Notes: generated from the letters alone by a model not told the origin. A stretch of DNA of 64,000 nucleotides from Timonella sp031979385 (GCA_031979385.1 DALZEF010000005.1:62001-126000); one strand, 5' to 3'. Positions 53,118-62,335 are shown, numbered from the stretch's first letter. A program made the numbers and translations.

Positions 53118-54088
53118 TCTGACTCCTTAAACAGCGAGCGGACGTATCCCGAGGTAACCAGAAGGGTCAACACGAGGACGAAGAGTGCAACCGCAGATGC
53201 GATACCGAACTCGGCCTGCGAGATACCCATCCGGTAGATGAAGGTTCCGAGCAGATCCGTCTTCGATGGCAATCCTCCAACACCTTGGAGATAGTAAATC
53301 TGCGTGAACACACGTAGATCCCAGATCACCTGGAGCACGGAAACCACTGCCACGACTGATGCAATCGTTGGCATGATGATCTGAGTGAAACGCTGCCAAC
53401 CGTTCGCACCATCAAGTTGTGCGGCTTCAAGCATTTCGTCTGAAACCTGCGTGAGAGCCGAGTAGATCGAGAACGTGACGAAGGGAACGCTCATCCAGAC
53501 GATGATGACAGTTGCCACGAAGTAGAACGAGAGTGGCTCAACCAGCCAAGAGTGACCGGCGAAGTCGAAGCCAAGTTTCTGCAACGCCCAGTTGACGAGG
53601 CCATATTCCGAGTCGAACATCCAGTTCCACACGGTCATCGCCGCGATGACCGGCATCGACCAGGCGAAGAGCAACGCGGTGCTCAGGATGATGCGTGCCG
53701 TGTTCGTTACTTTGGTCATGAGTACCGCGAGGGCGATACCGATAACCATCGTTGCACCGGCATTGACAAAACAGAAGAGGAGCGAGCGAATGATGATCGC
53801 CCAGATAGCGCTGTCAGTGAAGATCGCCTTGTAGTTATCAAGTCCAACCCACTCCGGCGGTGCGGTACCGAGCTGTTGCGCCAGCCCGAAACCCTGAAAG
53901 GACATGATGATTTGGCGCCCAAGGGGGTAAGCGAGCGCTGCTACCAGTGTGAGGACGACTGGAAGAATCAGTAGGTAGGGGCCGATGGAACGCTTTGGCT
54001 TGTTCAGCCGAACCTCCATCGGGTCGCGGTCACTAGTTGTGGGTTCATCACCCGTAACTGCGACCGCAGCAAGATTGTGATCTGCCAT
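53114..54088 (-). CDS. Sugar ABC transporter permease (MalF-like), probable GlcNAc/chitobiose importer
   Basis: A 324-residue membrane subunit with a cytoplasmic lead (MADHNLAAVAVTGDEPTTS), first helix SIGPYLLILPVVLTLVAALAYPLG and the EAA loop SDEMLEAAQLDGANGWQRFTQIIMP. I use the ATG at 54088, ten bases after GGAGG; the ATG three codons earlier is too close to that site. It follows the binding-protein gene across an 84-bp gap that contains a stable hairpin, and overlaps the next permease. Confidence 0.93.
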   Translation of the reverse strand: MADHNLAAVAVTGDEPTTSDRDPMEVRLNKPKRSIGPYLLILPVVLTLVAALAYPLGRQIIMSFQGFGLAQQLGTAPPEWVGLDNYKAIFTDSAIWAIIIRSLLFCFVNAGATMVIGIALAVLMTKVTNTARIILSTALLFAWSMPVIAAMTVWNWMFDSEYGLVNWALQKLGFDFAGHSWLVEPLSFYFVATVIIVWMSVPFVTFSIYSALTQVSDEMLEAAQLDGANGWQRFTQIIMPTIASVVAVVSVLQVIWDLRVFTQIYYLQGVGGLPSKTDLLGTFIYRMGISQAEFGIASAVALFVLVLTLLVTSGYVRSLFKESE

Positions 54089-54116
54089 GATTGGCATGCC
54101 TCCAGACAAAACCAAA

Positions 54117-54158
54117 GTGCCGGGTCACGCGCCGTATCACGGGCGCGCTCCCCGGCAC
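54117..54158. terminator. Hairpin between binding-protein and permease genes
   Basis: Arms GTGCCGGG and CCCGGCAC enclose an inner GCGCC/GGCGC pairing. AAAC precedes it, and no strong T-run follows on the minus strand. Such intercistronic hairpins usually reduce read-through or protect the upstream mRNA, giving more binding protein than permease. Confidence 0.6.
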
Positions 54159-54172
54159 TCTAGTGTGTGAGA

Positions 54173-55420
54173 TTAGTTCAGTGCGTCGTTGAGGACCGCG
54201 TCGTACTTAGCCGCGATTTCCTTCACGTCACCGCCCTGTGCGATCTCGAAGAAGAGCTCTTCCATCTTCTTGGTCTCTTCGAACGAGGCCCACTTAGGCG
54301 AAGCCGGGGTGACCTTGCCGTTGGTTGCAGATGCCACGGAGGCTTCCTTGACTGGGTCGTCTGCGGCGAGTTCAGCGTGCTGCGGGTAGATGGTTCCCAG
54401 ACCTGCGACTGCAAGAATGTTCTGGTACTCCTCACCGAGCATGATCTTCAGAACAGCCTGTGCAGCTTCCTGGTTTGGGGACTTCGCGGAGATACCGATG
54501 TTGGATCCACCGAGGAAGACCGGCGCTGGGTTGCCGTCGTTGCCTGGGAGCGCAAATGCCGAGAAGTTGTCGATCTCGATCAGGCCTGCTGCCCAACCTG
54601 GAGCGATGAACATCGAGGCGTTACCTTCGTTGAAAGGCACCCAGGTGTCAGCGTCGGTTGCGTCCTTAGCTGCCTTGGTTCCGTTGGTGTAGAGCTCCTG
54701 GAGTTGCTCGAGGCCCTTGATGGACTCTGGGCTTGAGAGGGTACCAACCCACTGATCGCCTTCAAGTTTCGCGATGTCGCCACCGTTGGCGTAGATCCAC
54801 GAGATACCGTTACGCCAGTCCTGTCCACCGAGGTAGAAGCCGGAGTGTCCGTCTTTGTTCAGTTCTGCCGCTAGCGTGTTGAGTTCGTCAAGGTTGGTTG
54901 GGATCTCCTTCACGTCATCGGTGTTGTAGAACACGACGCGGGAACCCGAGTAGTAGGGTGCCGCGACGAGCTTGTTGTCGTAGGTTCCACCGTCAACGAA
55001 TCCAGGCAGACCGAGGTCGGTGCCACCGAGTTCATCCCACAGGCCTGTGATGTCCAAGAATGCACCTGCTGCTGCAAATGCTGGGACTTGGGTGTTACCA
55101 AGTTCCACGATGTCTGGCGTGGTCGATGCGTCACCGATCGAGGTCTGAACGCGTGGAAGCAGGTCGCCCCAGCCGATGCGTTCAACATTGACGTCGATGC
55201 CGTGATTCGCCTTCGCCTGCTCCTTGAGCAGTTCGACTGCGGTATCAGGGGTGTCGGTCTCACCGGCAAGCCATACGGTGACGGAACCACCGATCTGTGC
55301 GTCATCGCTAGCCTTGGTTTCGGTCGATGATGGGTTTTCTTCGGGTGCTTCTGCGTCGGAGCATCCGGTCAGGGCAAGCGCAGCCGCAGCACCGAGTGCT
55401 ACAAGACGAGCGAGCTTCAT
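54173..55420 (-). CDS. Sugar ABC transporter substrate-binding lipoprotein, probable GlcNAc/chitobiose receptor
   Basis: A 415-residue lipoprotein of SBP family 1: signal MKLARLVALGAAAALAL with lipobox LTGC (cysteine about residue 20), an acidic Ser/Thr/Glu linker, then SVTVWLAGETDTPDTAVELL and typical sugar-binding features (PDIVELGNTQVPAFAAAGAF, aromatic-rich GGQDWRNGISWIYANGG). It resembles actinobacterial NgcE/DasA-type receptors in layout; the ligand is inferred from the neighbouring nag genes. AAAGGA stands before the ATG. It starts 35 bases after the ROK repressor gene and probably shares its promoter. Confidence 0.92.
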   Translation of the reverse strand: MKLARLVALGAAAALALTGCSDAEAPEENPSSTETKASDDAQIGGSVTVWLAGETDTPDTAVELLKEQAKANHGIDVNVERIGWGDLLPRVQTSIGDASTTPDIVELGNTQVPAFAAAGAFLDITGLWDELGGTDLGLPGFVDGGTYDNKLVAAPYYSGSRVVFYNTDDVKEIPTNLDELNTLAAELNKDGHSGFYLGGQDWRNGISWIYANGGDIAKLEGDQWVGTLSSPESIKGLEQLQELYTNGTKAAKDATDADTWVPFNEGNASMFIAPGWAAGLIEIDNFSAFALPGNDGNPAPVFLGGSNIGISAKSPNQEAAQAVLKIMLGEEYQNILAVAGLGTIYPQHAELAADDPVKEASVASATNGKVTPASPKWASFEETKKMEELFFEIAQGGDVKEIAAKYDAVLNDALN

Positions 55421-55455
55421 GATTTTCCTTTCCCGGGCTGATTGGGTCGAGGGTT

Positions 55456-56613
55456 TTAGATCAGCCCTAGTTCTCCGCCAAGGACGTGAGCGGCGGCGCC
55501 TGATAGCACACCGTCACCGCCCAAGGCTGATAGCCGTACGGTGATCATCCGGTCAGAGAAGTGACTGGTGGCGCCGTTAACGGTGGTCTTCGTGGCCTCT
55601 AGGAATGGGTCTTCTAGCAGTTCCATAGGGCCGTACAGCACGCAGTCAAACAGGCCAAGTGCCTGCACCACTGGCGCAATCACTTGTCCAAGCATCGTGC
55701 CCGCTTGTGTGAGTTCTTCAGATCGCTGTGGTTCGGCAACATCTTTGAGGCGGGCTCGTAGACGGGGCGCCGCGATGAGCGCTTCGAGGCATCCGTTCCG
55801 ACCACAGGAACATTCGATCTCGGCGTCTGTGACTTTTGTGTGTCCGATTTCCCCGGCGGTTCCGTCGGGGCCTCGGAGCAGATGTCCGTCACAGAGGATT
55901 CCGGCTCCAACACCGTGGCCAATCTGAACGAGCATCAGACCGGAAACGCTGCCTTCACCGAAGGTGCTTTCCGCAAGTACTGCGGTGTCTGCGTCATTGG
56001 CGACGTAGGCGGGGAGCGAAAGCTGCGCGGTAAGTTCAGATGAGAGATCCAGGTTCGACCACCCCAGGTTAGGGGCGTAAGCAATAACTCCCTGAGCAGT
56101 CACGACACCCGGAGTCCCCACCCCGATGCCGAGTACCGGCGCATGTGCTTTCTTGATGAGGCGGCGCGCTAGTTGGAGTACCTTCTTGAGCGCGCCGTCT
56201 CCCTTTTCACCATCGAGCGTGATTGAATCTCGCTTGATGATGTCGCCGCCCAGAGTAAGTACCGCTCCTCGGAACTCTTGTTCGTCGGATAGTTCGAGGG
56301 CCACGATGTTGTGGGCCTCGTATTTCACGGTGACGAGTGTGGCTGGCTTTCCCACTCGCGTCTCTGAGCGTTGCCCAACTTCTTCCACGAGGTTGAGTTC
56401 GAGCAATTCCGAGATCACATCGGAGGCGGTGACACGAGTCAGGCCAGTTGCGCGAGCTAGGTCTGCGCGACTTTGCGGCTCGCCCTTGTAAAGGGCTTGC
56501 AGGATGAGTGCGCGATTGCGTTGCCGCACGTCAGCCAGAGAAACCTTGGAGGATTCTTGAGCTGATAGCCCACGCGCTGAACGTAGTGCTGTGTTTCCGA
56601 CGGTCGATGTCAT
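55456..56613 (-). CDS. ROK-family transcriptional repressor (NagC-like)
   Basis: A 385-residue regulator: an N-terminal winged helix-turn-helix (RNRALILQALYKGEPQSRADLARATGLTRVTASDVISELLELN, residues about 32-75), then a ROK sugar-binding domain with GEIGHTKV and the zinc motif CSCGRNGCLE. It should sense GlcNAc or a phosphorylated amino sugar and repress the operon. Its ATG at 56613 is almost touching the 23-base palindrome at 56615-56637, and no Shine-Dalgarno sequence fits, so the transcript is probably leaderless and self-repressed. It heads the minus-strand cluster repressor-receptor-permeases-nagB-kinase, divergent from the GH20 gene. Confidence 0.92.
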   Translation of the reverse strand: MTSTVGNTALRSARGLSAQESSKVSLADVRQRNRALILQALYKGEPQSRADLARATGLTRVTASDVISELLELNLVEEVGQRSETRVGKPATLVTVKYEAHNIVALELSDEQEFRGAVLTLGGDIIKRDSITLDGEKGDGALKKVLQLARRLIKKAHAPVLGIGVGTPGVVTAQGVIAYAPNLGWSNLDLSSELTAQLSLPAYVANDADTAVLAESTFGEGSVSGLMLVQIGHGVGAGILCDGHLLRGPDGTAGEIGHTKVTDAEIECSCGRNGCLEALIAAPRLRARLKDVAEPQRSEELTQAGTMLGQVIAPVVQALGLFDCVLYGPMELLEDPFLEATKTTVNGATSHFSDRMITVRLSALGGDGVLSGAAAHVLGGELGLI

Positions 56614-56614
56614 A

Positions 56615-56637
56615 TAGTAAGTACACCTTACTTACTA
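56615..56637. promoter_or_regulatory. Probable ROK repressor operator
   Basis: Perfect eight-base arms TAGTAAGT and ACTTACTA separated by ACACCTT. It lies between the divergent repressor and GH20 genes, two bases from the repressor start codon, so a bound dimer would block both promoters. A related shorter palindrome occurs at 32047-32064 before the chitobiose phosphorylase operon. Confidence 0.75.
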
Positions 56638-56706
56638 AGTCTCGTCAAGCGGGATTTTCAACTAGTTGGGCAAGTTTCTATAACGATTTCACAACGGAGT
56701 TTTACA

Positions 56707-58119
56707 TTGGCGTTACACGTTGTTCCCCGTCCTCAGAACCTGACTCTATCAGGAACCCCCGCAGCACCCTTGACCTCGCATGCCTTTGCACAGTTGGCGC
56801 TACAGCTAGCCCCTTGGGCCGCGGGCGCAAGCGCGAAGGCGATGGCCGTTTCCCTCCCCATACCCGGCACGGAAGAATGCGATTACACCGTCTCCGTCAC
56901 GCAAGACAGCTCACTTGCCCCCGAGAGCTTCTCCCTTTCCGTGACCGCAGGTGCAATCGACCTGAAGGCTGCTGACGCACGTGGGGCTCTGTACGCAGTG
57001 AACGCACTCATCCAGGCGCACAACACCCCTGATCTTGAATACTTCGAGGCCACTTCATCGCCACGCTACCCAGTTCGCGGCTTCAGCTTTGACATCGCCC
57101 GACACTTCTACACTCCCGCGCAGATCATGCAGGTCATCGATATCATCGCGGGCTACAACATCAATCGGCTTCATCTTCACCTCACGGATGACCAGGGCTG
57201 GCGCATCGAGATTGACGGACGCCAGGAGTTGACCAAGATTGCCGCGGAGAACGACACGAGCGGAGGCAAGGGCGGGTACCTGACCTTCTCCGACTACGAG
57301 GATATCCAGGATTACGCCGCTCTGTACGGCATTGAAGTGGTGCCCGAGGTGGACCTCCCGGGTCACACGAACGCCCTGCTCGTTGCCTACCCTCAGATCT
57401 CCCCGGACAAGCAACCTCGCCAGCACTATTGCGGCACGGACGTTGGCTTTTCGTGGATCGATTTGACCTCGGACAAGACGTGGGAGGTACTGGACGACAT
57501 CATCGGTTCACTTGCTCGCCGCACGCGCAGTGAGTACCTGCATATCGGCGGTGACGAGGTACATCAGGTTGGCCGCGAGGAGTACGAGAAGTTCATGTCT
57601 CGCTTGGCCGAGCTTGTGACCAAGCACGGCAAGAAGGTCGTGGCGTGGCATGAGACCGCTGGCGCAACTGTTCCCGAGGGCACGCAACTACAGTTCTGGA
57701 CCGCCAAGTTCAACACAGACAACGTGGCCACGTTGGTCAACGACCCGAACGTCATGGTGATCGCGAGTCCTGCGCCGCACACCTACTTTGATCAGCGCCC
57801 TGAGGATGACTTCCACATTGGTGTGGATTGGGCGGGGCTGCTGCCGCTGCGGAACACGTTTGACTGGGAGCCGCAGGAGGCCGTCCCAGTTCCCGATTCG
57901 AAGATCATCGGCGTTGAGGCCGCAATTTGGACCGAGGTGATCCCTACTTTCGAGGGTTTGACCACCCTCATCCTGCCGCGTATCGCGGGCGTCGCGTCAG
58001 TGGCGTGGGGTTCGTCCCGGATTTACGACGAGTTCACGGCTTCCCTGCCCTCGCACGGTCGTGTGTGGGCTGAGCAGGGTTACCAGTTCTACCGCTCCCC
58101 CGATGTGAACTGGGACTGA
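56707..58119 (+). CDS. Beta-N-acetylhexosaminidase (GH20), apparently cytoplasmic
   Basis: It releases terminal GlcNAc (or GalNAc) from short oligosaccharides by substrate-assisted catalysis. The 470-residue protein has an N-terminal GH20b-type domain, then the catalytic barrel starting at YPVRGFSFDIARHF, LHLHLTDDQGWRIEI, PEVDLPGHTNALL and the catalytic Asp-Glu pair in LHIGGDEVHQ. There is no signal peptide, so it should act on imported chitobiose or similar sugars inside the cell, in parallel with the phosphorylase. The start codon is TTG at 56707 with GGAG seven bases before. It is driven from the shared operator region and is convergent with nagA. Confidence 0.93.
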   Translation: MALHVVPRPQNLTLSGTPAAPLTSHAFAQLALQLAPWAAGASAKAMAVSLPIPGTEECDYTVSVTQDSSLAPESFSLSVTAGAIDLKAADARGALYAVNALIQAHNTPDLEYFEATSSPRYPVRGFSFDIARHFYTPAQIMQVIDIIAGYNINRLHLHLTDDQGWRIEIDGRQELTKIAAENDTSGGKGGYLTFSDYEDIQDYAALYGIEVVPEVDLPGHTNALLVAYPQISPDKQPRQHYCGTDVGFSWIDLTSDKTWEVLDDIIGSLARRTRSEYLHIGGDEVHQVGREEYEKFMSRLAELVTKHGKKVVAWHETAGATVPEGTQLQFWTAKFNTDNVATLVNDPNVMVIASPAPHTYFDQRPEDDFHIGVDWAGLLPLRNTFDWEPQEAVPVPDSKIIGVEAAIWTEVIPTFEGLTTLILPRIAGVASVAWGSSRIYDEFTASLPSHGRVWAEQGYQFYRSPDVNWD

Positions 58120-58176
58120 TCCCCACAGATCAGCAACCTCTATCCACCGAAAATCCATCGTGTCGAAGCCAAGAGG

Positions 58177-59331
58177 TCAGCGTTCGACGGCCAACTCTCC
58201 CCGGCGGTACACCTGCGACACGTTGAGCCCCTCGTCGAGGATGACGATGTCAGCAAGCGCTCCGGCTTCAAGATGCCCGATGTCAGTACGTCCGAGCGCG
58301 GCTGCGGGAGTGGTCGTTGCCGCTGCGAGCGCATCGCCCAGGTCCACGCCAGCCTCGGTCACCGCATACTGCACGGCACGCTCCATGGTGAGGGTGGATC
58401 CTGCGATTGCCCCGTTCGACTTGAGTCGGGCAACCCCGTTGTCCACGCTGACCTCGAGTGACCCCAAAACGTAGTCGCCATCGGCCATGTCGGTCGCGTC
58501 CATCGAATCGGTCACGAAGATGACTCGACCCTTGCCCGCAGCGGTCACGGCATGCTTGATGATTGCGGGGTGCAGGTGCACTCCGTCGCAGATCAGTTCC
58601 ACGGTCACGCGGTCATCCTCAAGGAGCTTGATGATCGGGCCGGGAATCCTGTGGTGGATCGGGTTCATGGCGTTGAACAGGTGCGTCACGTTTGTTACGC
58701 CCTCATCGATCGCCGCCGCGGCATCATCGTACGAGGCATCCGTGTGCCCAATAGCAGCGATAGCGCCGCGGGCCACGAAGTTACGCACAGCCTCCATGCC
58801 ACCCTCAACCTCGGGTGCGATGGTCACCATCTTCACTGCACCGGGGTGAGCGTCAAAGATGGTGGCGATGTCCTGCTCGGTTGGCGGGATCAGCAGGGTC
58901 GGCTCGTGAGCGCCCTTGTGAGCAACCGACAGCCACGGCCCCTCAAGGTGAATACCGGCAAGTTCCCCGCTGTCCACAAGCGAACCGAGCGTGCGCACTG
59001 TACTTGCCAGATCGTCGACAATCCCCGTGACCAAACTGGCCACCATCGTGGTGGTGCCGTGCTGCAGGTGGGTGCGCAACGCAGTGCGTGCGGCGGTCAG
59101 GGCCGCTTCGCCCGAGCCCGCGAACGAGCCGCCGCCACCGCCGTGGCAGTGGATGTCAATGTAGCCGGGCACAATCGTGCCGGGCACGTCGCGTACTGGC
59201 GCCTCGGAGAACTCAGCGGAAACTGGACCGGACGCGAGCGCGACCACGTGCGATTCGCTCACGGCCAGCCAAGCATCGTCAAGAACCCGCTGGCCGGTAT
59301 GAATCCTGGGCGCGCGCAGCACAAAAGTCAT
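58177..59331 (-). CDS. nagA: N-acetylglucosamine-6-phosphate deacetylase NagA
   Basis: It removes acetate from GlcNAc-6-phosphate, supplying NagB. The 384-residue amidohydrolase has the metal motif DIHCHGGGG, HLEGPWLS, the histidine in AIGHTDASY, THLFNAMNP and the catalytic aspartate in VTDSMDAT. I start it at the ATG at 59331, preceded by AAGGA seven bases away; a GTG five codons earlier overlaps that site. It is a single gene, convergent with GH20 and 58 bases from it. A 12-base palindrome TTCACATGTGAA lies at 59342-59353 just before the start and could be an operator unlike the ROK site. Confidence 0.95.
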   Translation of the reverse strand: MTFVLRAPRIHTGQRVLDDAWLAVSESHVVALASGPVSAEFSEAPVRDVPGTIVPGYIDIHCHGGGGGSFAGSGEAALTAARTALRTHLQHGTTTMVASLVTGIVDDLASTVRTLGSLVDSGELAGIHLEGPWLSVAHKGAHEPTLLIPPTEQDIATIFDAHPGAVKMVTIAPEVEGGMEAVRNFVARGAIAAIGHTDASYDDAAAAIDEGVTNVTHLFNAMNPIHHRIPGPIIKLLEDDRVTVELICDGVHLHPAIIKHAVTAAGKGRVIFVTDSMDATDMADGDYVLGSLEVSVDNGVARLKSNGAIAGSTLTMERAVQYAVTEAGVDLGDALAAATTTPAAALGRTDIGHLEAGALADIVILDEGLNVSQVYRRGELAVER

Positions 59332-59403
59332 TGCAAAATCCTTCACATGTGAAACTTTCAGCGCCAGCCTTCCTCTACCCTATCCGACAACAGACGTTTG
59401 TCT

Positions 59404-59778
59404 GTTACGAACTGCGTTCCTTCCCGTTCCGGTAGGGGCCTGCTCCGCGACACCCCCCACACTCCACTTCATTACTTTGTCCGTAACTAGTGCCTATTGG
59501 TTACGAACTGCATTCATTCCCGTTCCGGTAGGGGCCTGCTCCGCGACACCCCCCACACTCCACTTCATTACNNNNNNNNNNNNNNNNNNNNNNNNNNNNN
59601 NNNNNNNNNNNNNNNNNNNNNNNNNNNNNNNNNNNNNNNNNNNNNNNNNNNNNNNNNNNNNNNNNNNNNNNTTTGTCCGTAACTAGTGCCTATTGGTTAC
59701 GAACTGCGTTCCTTCCCGTTCCGGTAGGGGCCTGCTGCGCGACACCCCTACACTCCACTTCATTACTTTGTCCGTAAC
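59404..59778. repeat. Tandem array of an 83-84-bp palindrome-ended repeat, interrupted by an assembly gap
   Basis: Units run 59404-59487, 59500-59571 (cut by the gap), the end of another unit to 59683, and 59696-59778. Each begins GTTACGAACTG and ends TTTGTCCGTAAC; the 12-base spacer TAGTGCCTATTG is the same both times it is seen. The identical spacers rule out CRISPR. The unknown stretch of N probably hides further units. The whole 59332-59795 gap between nagA and the amidohydrolase holds only these repeats and short flanks. Confidence 0.85.
59572..59671. other. Assembly gap of 100 N
   Basis: One hundred undetermined bases inside the tandem repeat. The round number is a common placeholder for a gap of unknown length, so true distances across this point may differ. 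Confidence 0.98.
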
Positions 59779-59795
59779 AGTCGTAGGTTAGATAC

Positions 59796-61022
59796 ATGAG
59801 CACTCACACAACAGCAATCACGGGCGGCCGCGTACTGCCCGTCACCGGCGAGCCAATCGACAACGGAACCATCCTGATCGTGGACGGAAAGATCACGAAG
59901 GTCGGCCCCACGAGCGAAGTCAACATCCCAGACGGCGCGCACATCATCGACGCGACCGGCAAGTGGGTCACGCCAGGAATCGTGGAATCGCATGGACACA
60001 TCGGTATCGACGAGGAAGCCAACGGCCCCGCTGGAAACGACACCAACGAGATGACCCAGCCCACTACACCGGGCGTGCGGGCACTCGACGCAATCAACAT
60101 CGAGGACGAGGGCTTCCGCGATGCCCTCGCCGGTGGAGTCACTGCCTCCGTCATCAAGCCAGGATCCGGCAACGTCGTGGGCGGTCGCACCTGCGCCATC
60201 AAAACCTGGGGTGGCCGCACCATCGACGAGCAGGTCATCAAAGCCGAAGTCTCCGTCAAGGCAGCGCTCGGCGAGAACCCCAAGCGCGTGTACGGCTCCA
60301 AAGACAAGATGCCATCGACTCGCCTCGGCGTCGCCTACGTCATGCGCGCGGCATTCGTGAAAGCCCAGAACTATGCTGCCAAACGCGTTGCCGCTGAAGA
60401 GAAGGGCGAACCATTCGAGCGCGACCTCGAACTCGAAACCCTCGCAGCGGTCCTCGACGGCACGCTCGTGTGGGACCAGCACACCCACCGCCATGACGAC
60501 ATCGCCACAGCGATTCGACTCTCCGAGGAGTTCGGCTACAAACTCGTGATCAACCACGGCACCGAGGGCGGCAAGCTCCGCGATGTCATCGCCGAGAAGA
60601 ACATCCCCGTCATCTTCGGCCCCATGATCACCTCACGCTCCAAGGTGGAGTTGAGAGACCGTTCAATCCGCCAGTTCGTGGAAATGGCCGAGGCCGGAGT
60701 GCAACTCGCCATCACGACCGACCACCCGGTTGTGCCCATCGACCGGCTCGTGCTTCAGGGATCGCTGGCCGTCCGCGACGGTGCCTCACCCCAGACCGTG
60801 CTCGAAGCCCTGACCATCAACCCCGCCCGGTTCATGGGACTGGATGACCGGATCGGTTCGCTCGAATCCGGTAAGGACGCCGACGTGGTCGTATGGAGTG
60901 GCGACCCGCTCGACGCTCAGCAACGCCCGGAAGTCGTGCTGATCGACGGCAAGACCGTGTACGAGTGGGACGCTGCCACACACCAGGCGCGCATCGCCGA
61001 ACGTTCGGAACGCTTCGCGTAA
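59796..61022 (+). CDS. Amidohydrolase family protein (imidazolonepropionase-like)
   Basis: A 408-residue metal-dependent hydrolase of unknown substrate. It has the composite amidohydrolase layout: a beta-sandwich start (TAITGGRVLPVTGEPIDNGTILIVDGKI), the metal motif in VESHGHIG, VWDQHTHRHDDI with further histidines, INHGTEGGKL, TTDHPVVP with the catalytic aspartate, and the typical end TINPARFMGLDDRIGSLESGKDADVVVWSGDP. No signal peptide. The ATG at 59796 lacks a Shine-Dalgarno sequence and lies just after a TAGGTTAGATAC segment, suggesting a leaderless mRNA. It stands alone, 17 bases past the repeat array. Confidence 0.88.
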   Translation: MSTHTTAITGGRVLPVTGEPIDNGTILIVDGKITKVGPTSEVNIPDGAHIIDATGKWVTPGIVESHGHIGIDEEANGPAGNDTNEMTQPTTPGVRALDAINIEDEGFRDALAGGVTASVIKPGSGNVVGGRTCAIKTWGGRTIDEQVIKAEVSVKAALGENPKRVYGSKDKMPSTRLGVAYVMRAAFVKAQNYAAKRVAAEEKGEPFERDLELETLAAVLDGTLVWDQHTHRHDDIATAIRLSEEFGYKLVINHGTEGGKLRDVIAEKNIPVIFGPMITSRSKVELRDRSIRQFVEMAEAGVQLAITTDHPVVPIDRLVLQGSLAVRDGASPQTVLEALTINPARFMGLDDRIGSLESGKDADVVVWSGDPLDAQQRPEVVLIDGKTVYEWDAATHQARIAERSERFA

Positions 61023-61193
61023 ATCCCGGGACCTATTGTGGGGCGGGTGGCGACTGCCACACGCCCCACAGTCCGTTGCGATGTGTCCGTTGCACCGAGA
61101 CGAAACCCTTGGCTGGGAGACGAGGACTCGTCGGCAATTGGCGACGATACGGTCGCGTTGCACCTTTTAAGCGTGCGGTTCCAGCCGGATGCG

Positions 61194-61970
61194 TTAGGCG
61201 TGGCGGCTCTTGCGGATCTTCTTCAGCTTCCGGCGCGCACTGCGGTCACCGCGCTTTGCCGCTTTCTTCCACTGTTTGATCGCACGATCTTCCTCGCCAA
61301 AGTGCCACAACACCTTAGCCAGACGGCCATGCACGGAATGGTCACCGAGGATGACTGCCTCCTCAAGTGCGGCCCGCGCCTCTTGGTAACGGTCCTGCTT
61401 GGCATAGAGCTTGCCAAGCTGTCCGAGCACTTCTAAATGGCCGCGGTCGCGGTGGAGTTCAAGGAGCCGGATCGCCTCGTGGGTGTCAACAACCTTGTAG
61501 AAGATCGCGCACTCTGCAGTTTCCCGGTCCCGCTCGGCGAAGGAGTGCAGAATGGACTCCGCTTCGTCGTATCGTTCCAACTCCCATAGCGTGTGCGCCA
61601 GCGTCGCCGGAACCGATGGCAGATCTAGCACCTCGTTCAGGTACTCCTCTGCGAGGAGCAGCCGTTCTTCCTCATGCATGCCCCACGCCCACATGTAGTA
61701 CAGCTTGCCCAGATATGCGGTGGCGAGCCGGTCCCCTGCCTCATGCGCGATCTTGTAGTAGCGCGCCGCCTTCTTGTTCTTACCGTGTTCGTCATAGAAC
61801 AGGCCCAACTCACGGGCACCCTCGGCCGGGTTATGGGTGGCCGCATGGCGAAGCAGCAGTTCCTGGACGTCCTGCTTCCGTTGCCTGCCAATCAGTTGCG
61901 CGAGAACAATCGCGTGAGAACTGTTCAATGATTCATCGAACAGCGGGAAGTTCAGTTTCACGGCGGGCAC
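61194..61970 (-). CDS. TPR/Sel1-like repeat protein
   Basis: A 258-residue, fully helical protein with several tetratricopeptide/Sel1-like units, for example AEGARELGLFYDEHGKNKKAARYYKIAHEAG, LAHTLWELERYDEAESILHSFAER and VLGQLGKLYAKQDRYQEARAALEEAVILG. It ends in a very basic tail (KRGDRSARRKLKKIRKSRHA). No signal peptide or membrane helix; it probably acts as a protein-binding scaffold in the cytoplasm. It is convergent with the amidohydrolase, with no evident operon partner. Confidence 0.8.
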   Translation of the reverse strand: MPAVKLNFPLFDESLNSSHAIVLAQLIGRQRKQDVQELLLRHAATHNPAEGARELGLFYDEHGKNKKAARYYKIAHEAGDRLATAYLGKLYYMWAWGMHEEERLLLAEEYLNEVLDLPSVPATLAHTLWELERYDEAESILHSFAERDRETAECAIFYKVVDTHEAIRLLELHRDRGHLEVLGQLGKLYAKQDRYQEARAALEEAVILGDHSVHGRLAKVLWHFGEEDRAIKQWKKAAKRGDRSARRKLKKIRKSRHA

Positions 61971-62050
61971 CTCACGAGCAGTAATCGACCTGTGTCACCA
62001 GCGTGCGGGAAAAGCTCCCCCGGTGCAAGTGATTATGCGACCAGCGCACC

Positions 62051-62130
62051 GTTGCGGACACGGGAGTGTAGCGGAGGTAGGGCTACCGCGAAGCGTAGAC
62101 CTGCCACAGCGTAACGGACACAGTTCGCGG
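62051..62130. repeat. Dispersed palindrome-ended repeat copy
   Basis: Begins GTTGCGGACAC and ends GACACAGTTCGC, with GGGCTACCGC in the middle; it is in the opposite orientation to the array at 59404-59778. It lies in the 61971-62335 gap before ddh, in which I see nothing else firm; the ddh promoter must be in 62131-62335. Confidence 0.75.
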
Positions 62131-62335
62131 TGCAATGGGCACTGTTGCGGTTGTGTCGGCGGTGCCCCCATCTTTTACCGCAACATCGACGGCAGCGCCG
62201 CAACACTGGATTTCGATACCCGGACACGAGGGTTACTTGACTTGCGGTACATTTGCTTCTGCGCGTTTCGGATATATTTCTTACGCGTTTCAGGTAGATT
62301 GACGCCCCTGATGGGGTACCACGCTAGGGGTGAAG

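Noticed and set aside
59404..59778. Regularly spaced repeats resembling a CRISPR array
   Set aside because: The repeat units are 83-84 bp and the 12-base spacers are identical, so this is a tandem duplication, and no cas gene is near.
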